Shown here: positions 1 through 4,837 of the stretch, in pieces
Position numbering within the stretch: position 1 is the stretch's first letter
Layout of the letters: each line of letters begins with the position of its first letter
Notes under the pieces: generated by a model
Seen by the model: only the letters and a program-made list of their open reading frames with translations
Told to the model about the DNA's origin: nothing
The model's database searches: none
Origin: Clostridia bacterium
GTDB lineage: Bacteria; Bacillota; Clostridia; Christensenellales; CAG-314
Assembly: GCA_017452035.1 (NCBI GenBank)
Contig: JAFTNE010000252.1
Coordinates: forward strand, 1-5,642
Reading direction: 5' to 3'
DNA length: 5,642 nucleotides
Position numbers and translations under genes: made by a program

Positions 1-5
1 GTAAT

Positions 6-689
6 ATGAAAGGTAAGAAATATGTTGACGCTTTGAAAAAGTACGATAAAACAAAGCTGTACGATATGGGCGAAGCTATCGAAAAGGCTATCGAAATGGC
101 ATCTGCAAAGTTTGATGAAACTTTGGAGTTGCACGTAAAACTTGGTGTAGACACACGTCACGCAGACCAACAAGTTCGTGGTGTTGTTGTTCTCCCAAAT
201 GGTACAGGTAAAACTGTACGTGTTCTCGTAATCGCAAAGGGCGCAAAGGCTGACGAAGCTCAAGCTGCTGGTGCTGACTACGTAGGCGCAGAAGAATACA
301 TCGAAAAGATCACAAAGCAAAACTGGTTCGAGTTTGACGTACTCATCACAACCCCTGATATGATGGGCTTGGTTGGTCGTATGGGTAAAATTTTGGGACC
401 TAAGGGCTTGATGCCTAACCCAAAGAGTGGTACAGTTACTATGGACGTTACCAAGGCTATTGCTGATATCAAAGCTGGTAAAGTTGAGTACCGTGTTGAC
501 AAACAATCCATCTGCCACGTTATCTTCGGTAAAGTTTCCTTCGGTAAGGACAAGCTTTTGGAAAACGTTACAACAATCATGGACGCATTGATCAAAGCTA
601 AACATGCTAGTGCAAAGGGAACATACCTCAAGTACGTTGCTGTTGCTACAACAATGGGACCTGGCGTAAAGGTTGCTTACAAAGCATAA
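6..689 (+). CDS. rplA: Large ribosomal subunit protein L1 (uL1)
   Basis: Protein L1 of the 50S subunit binds 23S rRNA at the mobile L1 stalk and helps release the E-site tRNA; in many bacteria it also represses its own operon. The 227-aa product is full length for the family. It carries the L1 signature [11 protein letters not shown] at residues 130-140, preceded by [15 protein letters not shown], and the conserved stretch [15 protein letters not shown] near residues 61-75. I chose the ATG at 6 because [15 protein letters not shown] matches the usual L1 N-terminus (M-(K/A)-x-GKKY). Only five bases lie upstream, so its ribosome binding site, and probably rplK, are outside the window. The stop is TAA at 687-689. 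It is followed by the L10 leader and rplJ-rplL, the standard stalk gene order. Function is certain; the start is very likely. Confidence 0.97.
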   Translation: MKGKKYVDALKKYDKTKLYDMGEAIEKAIEMASAKFDETLELHVKLGVDTRHADQQVRGVVVLPNGTGKTVRVLVIAKGAKADEAQAAGADYVGAEEYIEKITKQNWFEFDVLITTPDMMGLVGRMGKILGPKGLMPNPKSGTVTMDVTKAIADIKAGKVEYRVDKQSICHVIFGKVSFGKDKLLENVTTIMDALIKAKHASAKGTYLKYVAVATTMGPGVKVAYKA

Positions 690-714
690 CAAAAACTAAC
701 TTACTAACCCACAA

Positions 715-820
715 CCGTTCCAAAGACAGCAAGTGTACAAGTAAATCTTGCCGAGGTACAAACAGGTTAACAAAGTCAAAATGACTCCTACCCTTGTACC
801 TTTACGGTGCAAGGGTTTTT
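715..820 (+). promoter_or_regulatory. L10 leader (ribosomal protein L10/L12 autoregulatory RNA)
   Basis: This RNA element upstream of rplJ is bound by L10 (or L10 with L12) and adjusts rplJ-rplL expression. The sequence shows the characteristic family blocks: CCAAAGACAGCAAG at 720-733 and CTTGCCGAGG at 747-756, whose CAAG/CTTG arms (730-733 / 747-750) pair as the protein-binding helix. A small hairpin AGTCA-AAA-TGACT lies at 774-786. AGGTACAA (754-761) is exactly complementary to TTGTACCT (794-801), the left arm of the downstream terminator. This gives a readable switch: if 754-761 is held in the L10-binding fold the terminator forms, and if it is free it can act as antiterminator. Family identification is from motif recognition; the switching direction is inferred from known Firmicutes L10 leaders. 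Confidence 0.85.
791..820 (+). terminator. Attenuator terminator of the L10 leader
   Basis: A ten-pair stem forms between CCCTTGTACC (791-800) and GGTGCAAGGG (806-815), with one G-U pair and a five-base loop. It is followed by a T run at 816-820 and further AT-rich sequence. It is an intrinsic terminator located before, not after, the rplJ gene, as expected for an attenuator. Its left arm competes with 754-761 of the leader. Confidence 0.85.
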
Positions 821-846
821 AATTATTAAGCCCCTTTCTCAATGCC

Positions 847-982
847 TAATTGCTTTTTGACGGCAAAACACTGCACAATCCTAAGCATTTTGCTCAATTA
901 CATACTTTCCAAGTATGCTCATTCGCAATAACGCTTGTCTTGTTTGCGTTTTACTCGTCAAAGCGTTAACACTAAGCAATTA
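847..982 (+). other. Candidate structured element in the extended rplJ leader
   Basis: Between the attenuator and rplJ is about 260 nt without a convincing gene. A large part can fold into a closed multi-branch structure. TAATTGCTT (847-855) pairs perfectly with AAGCAATTA (974-982), nine pairs. Inside it are G-GCAAAA/TTTTGC-T (862-868 / 888-894, one G-U), a tight seven-pair hairpin CATACTT-TCC-AAGTATG (901-917), and TAACGCTT/AAGCGTTA (929-936 / 961-968, eight pairs). CGCAA (924-928) could pair with TTGCG (944-948) instead, crossing the last helix. It could be part of the leader RNA, an inserted palindromic repeat, or chance. I recognise no known riboswitch class. A 61-codon open frame across it (915-1100) lacks a plausible ribosome binding site and overlaps rplJ, so I do not call it a gene. 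Confidence 0.4.
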
Positions 983-1003
983 TTCCTTGTTCAAGTGGCT
1001 TGA

Positions 1004-1073
1004 GACTCTCTCAAATTCTAATAAATGGAGAGTCGAGATACCACAAAAGGTATCAAAAAATAAAATAAGGAGG
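1004..1073 (+). promoter_or_regulatory. Two leader hairpins and the rplJ ribosome binding site
   Basis: Directly upstream of rplJ are two further hairpins without U-tracts: GACTCTC/GAGAGTC (1004-1010 / 1028-1034, 17-base loop) and GATACC/GGTATC (1037-1042 / 1049-1054, six-base loop ACAAAA). They are followed by a strong Shine-Dalgarno AAGGAGG at 1067-1073, ten bases before the rplJ ATG. The hairpins may protect the 5' end or mark a processing site; no role is proven. Confidence 0.6.
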
Positions 1074-1083
1074 AAAAAACAAA

Positions 1084-1587
1084 ATGGACAACAAACTTAG
1101 CCCAGCTCAAGTTGCTAAAAGAGAGATTGTTGAACAACTCAAAGAAAAAATCAAGAGTTGCCAATCTTTTGTAGTACTTGACTACAAGGGACTTACAGTT
1201 GCTAAGGACACAGAGTTCCGTAACGAACTTCGTAAAAACGGCGTTGAATACAAAGTTTACAAAAACACTTTGTTCCGTATCGCATTGAACGAACTTGGTT
1301 ACACCGAGTTTGACGAAGCATTGAACGGCCCAAGCTCCTTTGCATTTGGTATCGAAGATGCCATTGCTCCAGCAAAAGTTGCTGCAGAATCCATCAAAAA
1401 GCTCAACGCTATGAGCATCAAGTGTGGTATGTTTGACGGCAAATTCGCTGACGCAGCTACATGTAACGCTATGGCTAAAGTACCTAACAGAGATACTCTT
1501 CTTGCTATGTTGGTATCTGTACTTTCTGCTCCAATGCGTGGCCTTGCAGTTGCTTTGAATGCAGTTGCAGAAAAACAAGGTGAGTAA
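1084..1587 (+). CDS. rplJ: Large ribosomal subunit protein L10 (uL10)
   Basis: L10 forms the base of the ribosomal stalk: its N-terminal domain binds 23S rRNA next to L11, and its C-terminal helix carries L7/L12 dimers that recruit translation factors. The 167-aa product has normal length. The N-terminal domain shows the typical run VVLDYKGLTVAKDTEFRNEL at about residues 30-49, then GVEYKVYKNTLFRIAL. The C-terminal segment NRDTLLAMLVSVLSAPMRGLAVALNAVAEKQ is the usual end leading into the L12-binding helix; here the helix is short, and the number of L12 dimers cannot be judged by eye. The start ATG is fixed by the AAGGAGG ten bases upstream. rplL follows after 121 nt. Expression is probably controlled by the L10 leader and attenuator upstream, with L10 as the sensed product. 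Confidence 0.97.
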   Translation: MDNKLSPAQVAKREIVEQLKEKIKSCQSFVVLDYKGLTVAKDTEFRNELRKNGVEYKVYKNTLFRIALNELGYTEFDEALNGPSSFAFGIEDAIAPAKVAAESIKKLNAMSIKCGMFDGKFADAATCNAMAKVPNRDTLLAMLVSVLSAPMRGLAVALNAVAEKQGE

Positions 1588-1708
1588 TCACCAACACTTT
1601 GCGTAAACTTACGCACCCCAAAAAAGGTATGCATACCACCACAACGGATGCAACAACTACTATCGGGCAAAGCCCACAAAATTTTAAATTATCAAGGAGA
1701 ATATAACA
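1588..1708 (+). promoter_or_regulatory. rplJ-rplL intergenic region with small hairpins and rplL RBS
   Basis: This spacer holds three compact inverted repeats: TGCGTA/TACGCA (1600-1605 / 1610-1615), the perfect 12-bp palindrome GGTATGCATACC (1627-1638), and GGGC-AAA-GCCC (1666-1676). None has a U-tract, so they are not terminators. They are more likely mRNA processing or stability structures that help rplL be expressed more than rplJ; that role is an inference from the 4:1 or 6:1 L12:L10 stoichiometry. The rplL Shine-Dalgarno AAGGAGA (1694-1700) lies eight bases before its ATG. Confidence 0.5.
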
Positions 1709-2080
1709 ATGGATATCAAAAAGTTTATTGAAGAAATCAAAGCTCTTACAGTTTTGGAATTGAACGAACTTGTTCACGCAATCGAAGAAGAATTTGGCGT
1801 AAGTGCTGCTGCACCTATCGCTGTTGCTGGTGGCGCTGTTGCTGCTGACGCTCCTGCTGTTGAAGAAAAGACAGAATTTGACGTAGTTTTGAAGGCTATC
1901 GGCGCTAACAAAATTGCTGTTATCAAGGCTGTTCGCGAACTCACAGGTCTTGGTCTTGTAGAAGCTAAAAAGCTTGTTGAAAGTGCTCCTGCAGTTGTTA
2001 AAGAAGCTCAACCTAAGGAAGTTGCTGAAGGTATCGTTAAGACACTTACAGAAGCTGGCGCAGAAGCTGAAATTAAATAA
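1709..2080 (+). CDS. rplL: Ribosomal stalk protein L7/L12 (bL12)
   Basis: L7/L12 forms the flexible multi-copy stalk that binds and stimulates the translational GTPases. The 123-aa product is of usual length. Residues 1-33 form the N-terminal dimerisation/L10-binding helices ([20 protein letters not shown] at the start). An Ala/Val-rich hinge (about residues 34-53) follows, and then the compact C-terminal domain: [20 protein letters not shown], then [20 protein letters not shown], ending in a Lys. These are hallmark C-terminal-domain sequences. The start is set by AAGGAGA upstream. The gene is the last of the cluster in this window: a strong terminator follows within 40 bases, and the usual rpoB does not come next. 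Confidence 0.98.
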   Translation: MDIKKFIEEIKALTVLELNELVHAIEEEFGVSAAAPIAVAGGAVAADAPAVEEKTEFDVVLKAIGANKIAVIKAVRELTGLGLVEAKKLVESAPAVVKEAQPKEVAEGIVKTLTEAGAEAEIK

Positions 2081-2114
2081 GTTTAGTTCAAACTCATTTA
2101 ACATTTTGCAAAAC

Positions 2115-2147
2115 AAAAACTCTCACAAAATTGTGAGAGTTTTTTTG
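2115..2147. terminator. Bidirectional intrinsic terminator after rplL
   Basis: A perfect ten-pair inverted repeat ACTCTCACAA/TTGTGAGAGT (2119-2128 / 2131-2140) has a T run on its right (to 2146) and an A run on its left (2115-2119). It can therefore stop transcription both from rplL and from the convergent regulator gene ending at 2170. The right arm TTGTGAGAGT occurs again in the terminator at the other end of the island (4800-4809). Confidence 0.9.
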
Positions 2148-2169
2148 TTGCCTAAATATTATTTGTCAG

Positions 2170-2379
2170 TTAATAGTCTTTCAGTCCTAATAGGAAATCA
2201 GCACTTTCATGTAGGACTTCGCAGATTGTAAATAACATCTCTGCATCGGGAAGAGTTATTCCTCTTTCCCATTTGCTAACGCAAGATTGTTTGACATTAC
2301 ATAGCTCTGCCAATTGCGCTTGCCCTAGTTTGTTTTGTATTCTCGCTTCTCGTAATCTTTCGGAAAATTTGTTTTTCAT
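2170..2379 (-). CDS. XRE-family (Cro/CI-type) DNA-binding regulator
   Basis: This 69-aa protein is almost entirely a helix-turn-helix domain. Residues 20-39 (QAQLAELCNVKQSCVSKWERG) contain helix 2, the turn and the recognition helix (about QSCVSKWE), followed by the family-typical GITLPDAEMLFTICEVLHESADFLLGL. Size and fold resemble the controller (C) proteins of restriction-modification systems and small phage repressors. It is divergent from the methyltransferase gene, with a perfect 23-bp palindrome in between, so it probably represses that promoter and regulates its own. I see no Shine-Dalgarno before the ATG. The best -10 box, TATAAT (2391 to 2386), would start the transcript at or next to the ATG, suggesting leaderless translation. 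It could instead be a stand-alone host regulator, but position argues for control of the island. Confidence 0.88.
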   Translation of the reverse strand: MKNKFSERLREARIQNKLGQAQLAELCNVKQSCVSKWERGITLPDAEMLFTICEVLHESADFLLGLKDY

Positions 2380-2385
2380 ACTACA

Positions 2386-2416
2386 ATTATAGTCTTTTCG
2401 GGAATATTTTAGCCAA
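2386..2416 (-). promoter_or_regulatory. Probable promoter of the XRE regulator
   Basis: On the minus strand a perfect -10 box TATAAT (2391 to 2386) stands seven bases before the ATG at 2379. Only a weak -35 candidate exists (TTGGCT, 2416 to 2411, 19-base spacer). A half copy of the operator, ATAGTCTT (plus-strand 2389-2396), overlaps the -10 box, and the full palindrome abuts the weak -35. Both placements suggest autoregulation. Confidence 0.55.
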
Positions 2417-2437
2417 ATAGTCTTGACAAGACTATTT
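2415..2437. promoter_or_regulatory. Operator: perfect 23-bp palindrome
   Basis: AAATAGTCTTG (2415-2425), a single central A (2426) and CAAGACTATTT (2427-2437) form an uninterrupted inverted repeat with 11-base arms. It lies between the divergent regulator and methyltransferase genes, includes the TTGACA -35 box of the methyltransferase promoter (2423-2428), and touches the regulator's -35. The natural ligand is a dimer of the adjacent XRE protein. The half site ATAGTCTT recurs at 2389-2396, 28 bp away. Confidence 0.8.
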
Positions 2438-2473
2438 TTTACTATTAATATATTCTTAACAAAATTTTAAGGA
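2423..2473 (+). promoter_or_regulatory. Methyltransferase promoter and RBS
   Basis: A consensus -35 TTGACA (2423-2428) is followed by a 17-base spacer and a -10 TAATAT (2446-2451, four of six matches), predicting a start near 2458. The Shine-Dalgarno AAGGA (2469-2473) is nine bases before the ATG at 2483. Because the -35 sits inside the palindrome, binding there should block RNA polymerase. No separate promoter is evident before the nuclease gene. Confidence 0.7.
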
Positions 2474-2482
2474 TACAAGAGT

Positions 2483-3592
2483 ATGGCAGACAATTCCAGT
2501 TTACACAGAGCAAGCAGGGCGAAAAATGACGAGTTTTACACCCAGCTTGTAGATATCGAGCAAGAACTAAATCACTACAAACAACATTTCAAGGGTAAAA
2601 CGGTGTTTTGTAACTGCGATGACCCATTTGAAAGCAACTTTTTTAAATACTTTGCAATGAATTTCAACCACTTGGGTTTGAAGAAACTCATTTGCACCTG
2701 CTACCGACAATCCCCTATTGCTTGGGCGCAACTCTCGTTGTTTGAAAATGAGTACGTCATTGTCAAAACGGAAGGTGGCAAAGACCCGTATAAAATTGAA
2801 ATCAACGAAGTTGCGGACTACAACTGCGACGGTGCGGTTGACTTGGCAGACGTCAAGTGGCTGTTGCAAAATGACAAAAACAGTCTATCCGTTTTGCAAG
2901 GAGATGGCGACTTCCGTAGTGAAGAGTGTATTGAATTATTGAAAGAGGCGGATATTGTCGTTACCAATCCACCATTTTCATTATTTCGTGAGTATGTAGC
3001 ACAGCTTATGGAATATAACAAAGAATTTATTATTATTGGTAATAAAAATTCTATAACATACAAAGAAATATTCCCGCTATTTTCACAGGATCGAATCTGG
3101 CTTGGGTATAGAAACATAAATGCTGATATGTGGCTTGTGGTTCCCGATGACCGTGATTGTGAAAAAATAGTTGATGGTAAACGATTAAAGCATATTATGG
3201 CGTGCTGGTTTACCAATTTGCCTACCACAAAAAGAAGCGAATTTTTACCATTGTACAAAAGATACAATCCCGACGAATATCCCAAGTATGATAACTACGA
3301 TGCAATCAATGTGGACAAGGTTTCAGACATTCCTTACGACTACGATGGAGTTATGGGGGTACCCATCACATTTTTGGATAAGTATAATCCCGACCAATTT
3401 GAAATAGTAGCTTTTCGTAAAGGTGATGACGGTAAAGATTTAGTTTACTCGTTATCGAACGGGGGGGGGCTCGTCAGCCATACTTCCGCATACTTGTACG
3501 ACGACGTTATCAGACCAATTATTAACGGACGAAAAATATACCGTAGAATTACAATCAGAAAGATTTTCCACGGCAATTCCGGGAATGATTAA
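2483..3592 (+). CDS. EcoRI-family adenine-specific DNA methyltransferase
   Basis: This gene probably encodes an S-adenosylmethionine-dependent N6-adenine DNA methyltransferase of the M.EcoRI family (369 aa as read). The family is recognisable throughout: KNDEFYTQLVDIEQELNHY (14-32), CNCDDPFESNFFKYFA (43-58), GDGDFRSEECIELLKEADIV (140-159), the catalytic motif IV NPPF at 162-165 in TNPPFSLFREYV, then NSITYKEIFPLF, PKYDNYDAINVDK (267-279) and DYDGVMGVPITFLDKYNPDQF (286-306). From memory these match M.EcoRI block by block; the DNA target here cannot be deduced. Residues 112-123 form an EF-hand/dockerin-like loop (DYNCDGAVDLAD) absent from M.EcoRI as I recall it. Codons 327-329 are a nine-G run; beyond it the reading frame, and so the tail, depends on the run length. 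As read the tail ends ...KIYRRITIRKIFHGNSGND. The DUF262-HNH nuclease gene follows. The start is supported by AAGGA at 2469. Confidence 0.93.
   Translation: MADNSSLHRASRAKNDEFYTQLVDIEQELNHYKQHFKGKTVFCNCDDPFESNFFKYFAMNFNHLGLKKLICTCYRQSPIAWAQLSLFENEYVIVKTEGGKDPYKIEINEVADYNCDGAVDLADVKWLLQNDKNSLSVLQGDGDFRSEECIELLKEADIVVTNPPFSLFREYVAQLMEYNKEFIIIGNKNSITYKEIFPLFSQDRIWLGYRNINADMWLVVPDDRDCEKIVDGKRLKHIMACWFTNLPTTKRSEFLPLYKRYNPDEYPKYDNYDAINVDKVSDIPYDYDGVMGVPITFLDKYNPDQFEIVAFRKGDDGKDLVYSLSNGGGLVSHTSAYLYDDVIRPIINGRKIYRRITIRKIFHGNSGND
3461..3469 (+). repeat. Poly-G tract (G9) in the methyltransferase gene
   Basis: Nine consecutive G, read as Gly-Gly-Gly (residues 327-329) right after Asn326. Runs of this length are prone to slipped-strand mispairing and are the classical basis of phase variation in restriction-modification genes. 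Here all three possible frames downstream remain open long enough to encode a family-like tail. Homopolymer miscounting in sequencing is the alternative explanation for the frame. Confidence 0.85.
3469..3525 (+). other. Alternative methyltransferase tail A (frame used with ten G)
   Basis: With one extra G (or two fewer) the gene would continue ARQPYFRILVRRRYQTNY and stop at TAA 3523-3525, giving 347 aa. PYFRILVRRR closely resembles the C-terminus of M.EcoRI as I remember it (PYFRILIKNKR), so this frame may be the ancestral end of the enzyme. It has no start of its own and is meaningful only as a tail. Confidence 0.65.
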
Positions 3593-3668
3593 AAATGCTG
3601 AAGGAAAAATTGTGGACAAAATTACATACGCACGAATTACAATAAGGAAAAAACAACAATGCAAATAG
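3471..3668 (+). other. Alternative methyltransferase tail C (frame used with eight G)
   Basis: With one G fewer the frame stays open to TAG 3666-3668, giving 394 aa. Its end reads AIPGMIKNAEGKIVDKITY followed by ARITIRKKQQCK. The last part parallels the strand of the tail read with nine G (YRRITIRK). Its stop overlaps the ATG of the nuclease gene (3659) by ten bases, the layout of translationally coupled genes. This also gives a meaning to 3593-3658, which is otherwise non-coding. Confidence 0.6.
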
Positions 3669-4768
3669 AACTTTACGAAATCAAAATTAGAGATATTGTT
3701 GATGGCTACGTAGACAGTCAAGAAAATGGCGTTGTGGGCTACGGTGGCAAATTGAACATCCGACCGGCTTTTCAAAGGGAGTTTGTCTACAAGGAAAAGC
3801 AACGCAATGCCGTTATCGAAACTGTTGTAAAGGGCTTTCCGCTCAACGTTATGTATTGGGTAGATGACGAAAAGGGTGGTTTCGAGTTGTTGGATGGTCA
3901 ACAACGCACAATATCCATTTGTCAGTATGTCAACGGAGATTTTTCGTTGGATAGCAGAGCTTTTCACAATCTTACCAAGTCGGAGCAAGACCAAATTTTA
4001 GACTATACTTTGATGGTCTACATCTGCAATGGTACTGACAAGGAAAAGCTTGATTGGTTTGAGATTATCAACATTGCAGGTGTACAACTCAAGCAACAAG
4101 AATTGAACAATGCTATCTACACGGGCGAGTGGCTGACTGATGCAAAAAGGTATTTTTCCAAAAACGGATGTGTTGCATATCTGCTTGCAAACAAGTATCT
4201 CAACGGCGAAGTCAACAGACAAGACTACTTGGAAACGGCTTTGCGTTGGATATCCGCAAGAGATGGCTATACCATCAAAGACTATATGTCGGTGCATCAA
4301 CACGATAGCCACGCAACGCCACTGTGGCAATATTTTCAATCGGTGGTAAACTGGGTGCAAACCATTTTTCCCAAGTATCGCAAGGAGATGAAGGGCTTGG
4401 AGTGGGGCTTGATGTACAACAAGTATGGCAATAACGTGTACAACCCACAGGAGCTTGAACAAAAAATTGTACTGCTGATGCAAGACGACGACGTGACGAA
4501 ACGTTCGGGTATCTACGAGTATTTGCTTTCCGGCAACGAAAAACATCTCAATATCCGCGCATTTACAGATAATCAAAAACGTCAAGCGTACGAACGTCAA
4601 CAAGGTATTTGTCCGCATTGCGTTGCTGAACATCGCGAAAAAACTCACTACGAAATTGACGAAATGGAAGCAGACCACATTACACCATGGTGCGAAGGCG
4701 GCAAGACCAGCGTAGAAAATTGCCAAATGCTTTGCAAAGAGCATAATAGAAGAAAGTCAAACAAATAA
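3659..4768 (+). CDS. DUF262-HNH nuclease (probable restriction/defence effector)
   Basis: The 369-aa protein joins an N-terminal DUF262 (GmrSD/ParB-like) domain to a C-terminal HNH nuclease. DUF262 hallmarks are IRPAFQREFVY (34-44), the DGQQR motif (79-83, in LLDGQQRTIS), which in GmrSD- and SspE-type proteins is linked to nucleotide hydrolysis, and INIAGVQLKQQEL (138-150). The HNH part shows CPHC (318-321), ADHITPW with the catalytic-type D339-H340, Asn354 and LCKEHNRRK (358-366). Cys318, Cys321, Cys359 and His362 are likely zinc ligands. It probably cuts DNA. The neighbouring methyltransferase suggests either a type II-like pair, with methylation protecting host DNA, or a modification-sensing effector; the sequence cannot decide. 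Its own RBS is AAGGA at 3644-3648, and it may also be coupled to the methyltransferase when the eight-G frame is used. Confidence 0.9.
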   Translation: MQIELYEIKIRDIVDGYVDSQENGVVGYGGKLNIRPAFQREFVYKEKQRNAVIETVVKGFPLNVMYWVDDEKGGFELLDGQQRTISICQYVNGDFSLDSRAFHNLTKSEQDQILDYTLMVYICNGTDKEKLDWFEIINIAGVQLKQQELNNAIYTGEWLTDAKRYFSKNGCVAYLLANKYLNGEVNRQDYLETALRWISARDGYTIKDYMSVHQHDSHATPLWQYFQSVVNWVQTIFPKYRKEMKGLEWGLMYNKYGNNVYNPQELEQKIVLLMQDDDVTKRSGIYEYLLSGNEKHLNIRAFTDNQKRQAYERQQGICPHCVAEHREKTHYEIDEMEADHITPWCEGGKTSVENCQMLCKEHNRRKSNK

Positions 4769-4779
4769 ATATCCACAAC

Positions 4780-4813
4780 AAAAAAACACTCCCACTAATT
4801 TGTGAGAGTGTTT
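4780..4813. terminator. Bidirectional terminator between nuclease gene and rplI
   Basis: AAACACTC (4784-4791) pairs with GAGTGTTT (4806-4813). After one C-A mismatch, CAC (4793-4795) pairs with GTG (4802-4804) around a six-base loop. The A run on the left (4780-4786) gives a U-tract for minus-strand rplI transcripts; the plus-strand tail (TTTCTATTTT) is weaker. It serves two convergent genes. Its right arm shares TTGTGAGAGT with the terminator at 2131-2140. Confidence 0.8.
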
Positions 4814-4837
4814 CTATTTTAATTATTCAGTTGTTTC

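Noticed and set aside
857..887. Possible promoter with TTGACG at 857-862 upstream of rplJ
   Set aside because: No acceptable -10 box occurs at 16-18 bases; the region is better explained by the pairing described for 847-982.
915..1100. 61-codon open frame in the rplA-rplJ gap
   Set aside because: It has no Shine-Dalgarno at its ATG, overlaps the rplJ RBS and start, and lies on the candidate structured region. The translation has no recognisable family features.
2172..2180. Further copy of the operator half site (AATAGTCTT) at the 3' end of the regulator gene
   Set aside because: It lies in codons for the last residues, far from any promoter, and lacks the second arm; probably chance.
3593..3658. 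Methyltransferase gene simply broken by a frameshift (pseudogene)
   Set aside because: All catalytic-region blocks are intact upstream, and all three downstream frames encode a family-like tail followed promptly by a stop. Decay would not produce this. A sequencing miscount of the G run remains possible but would not explain three tails.
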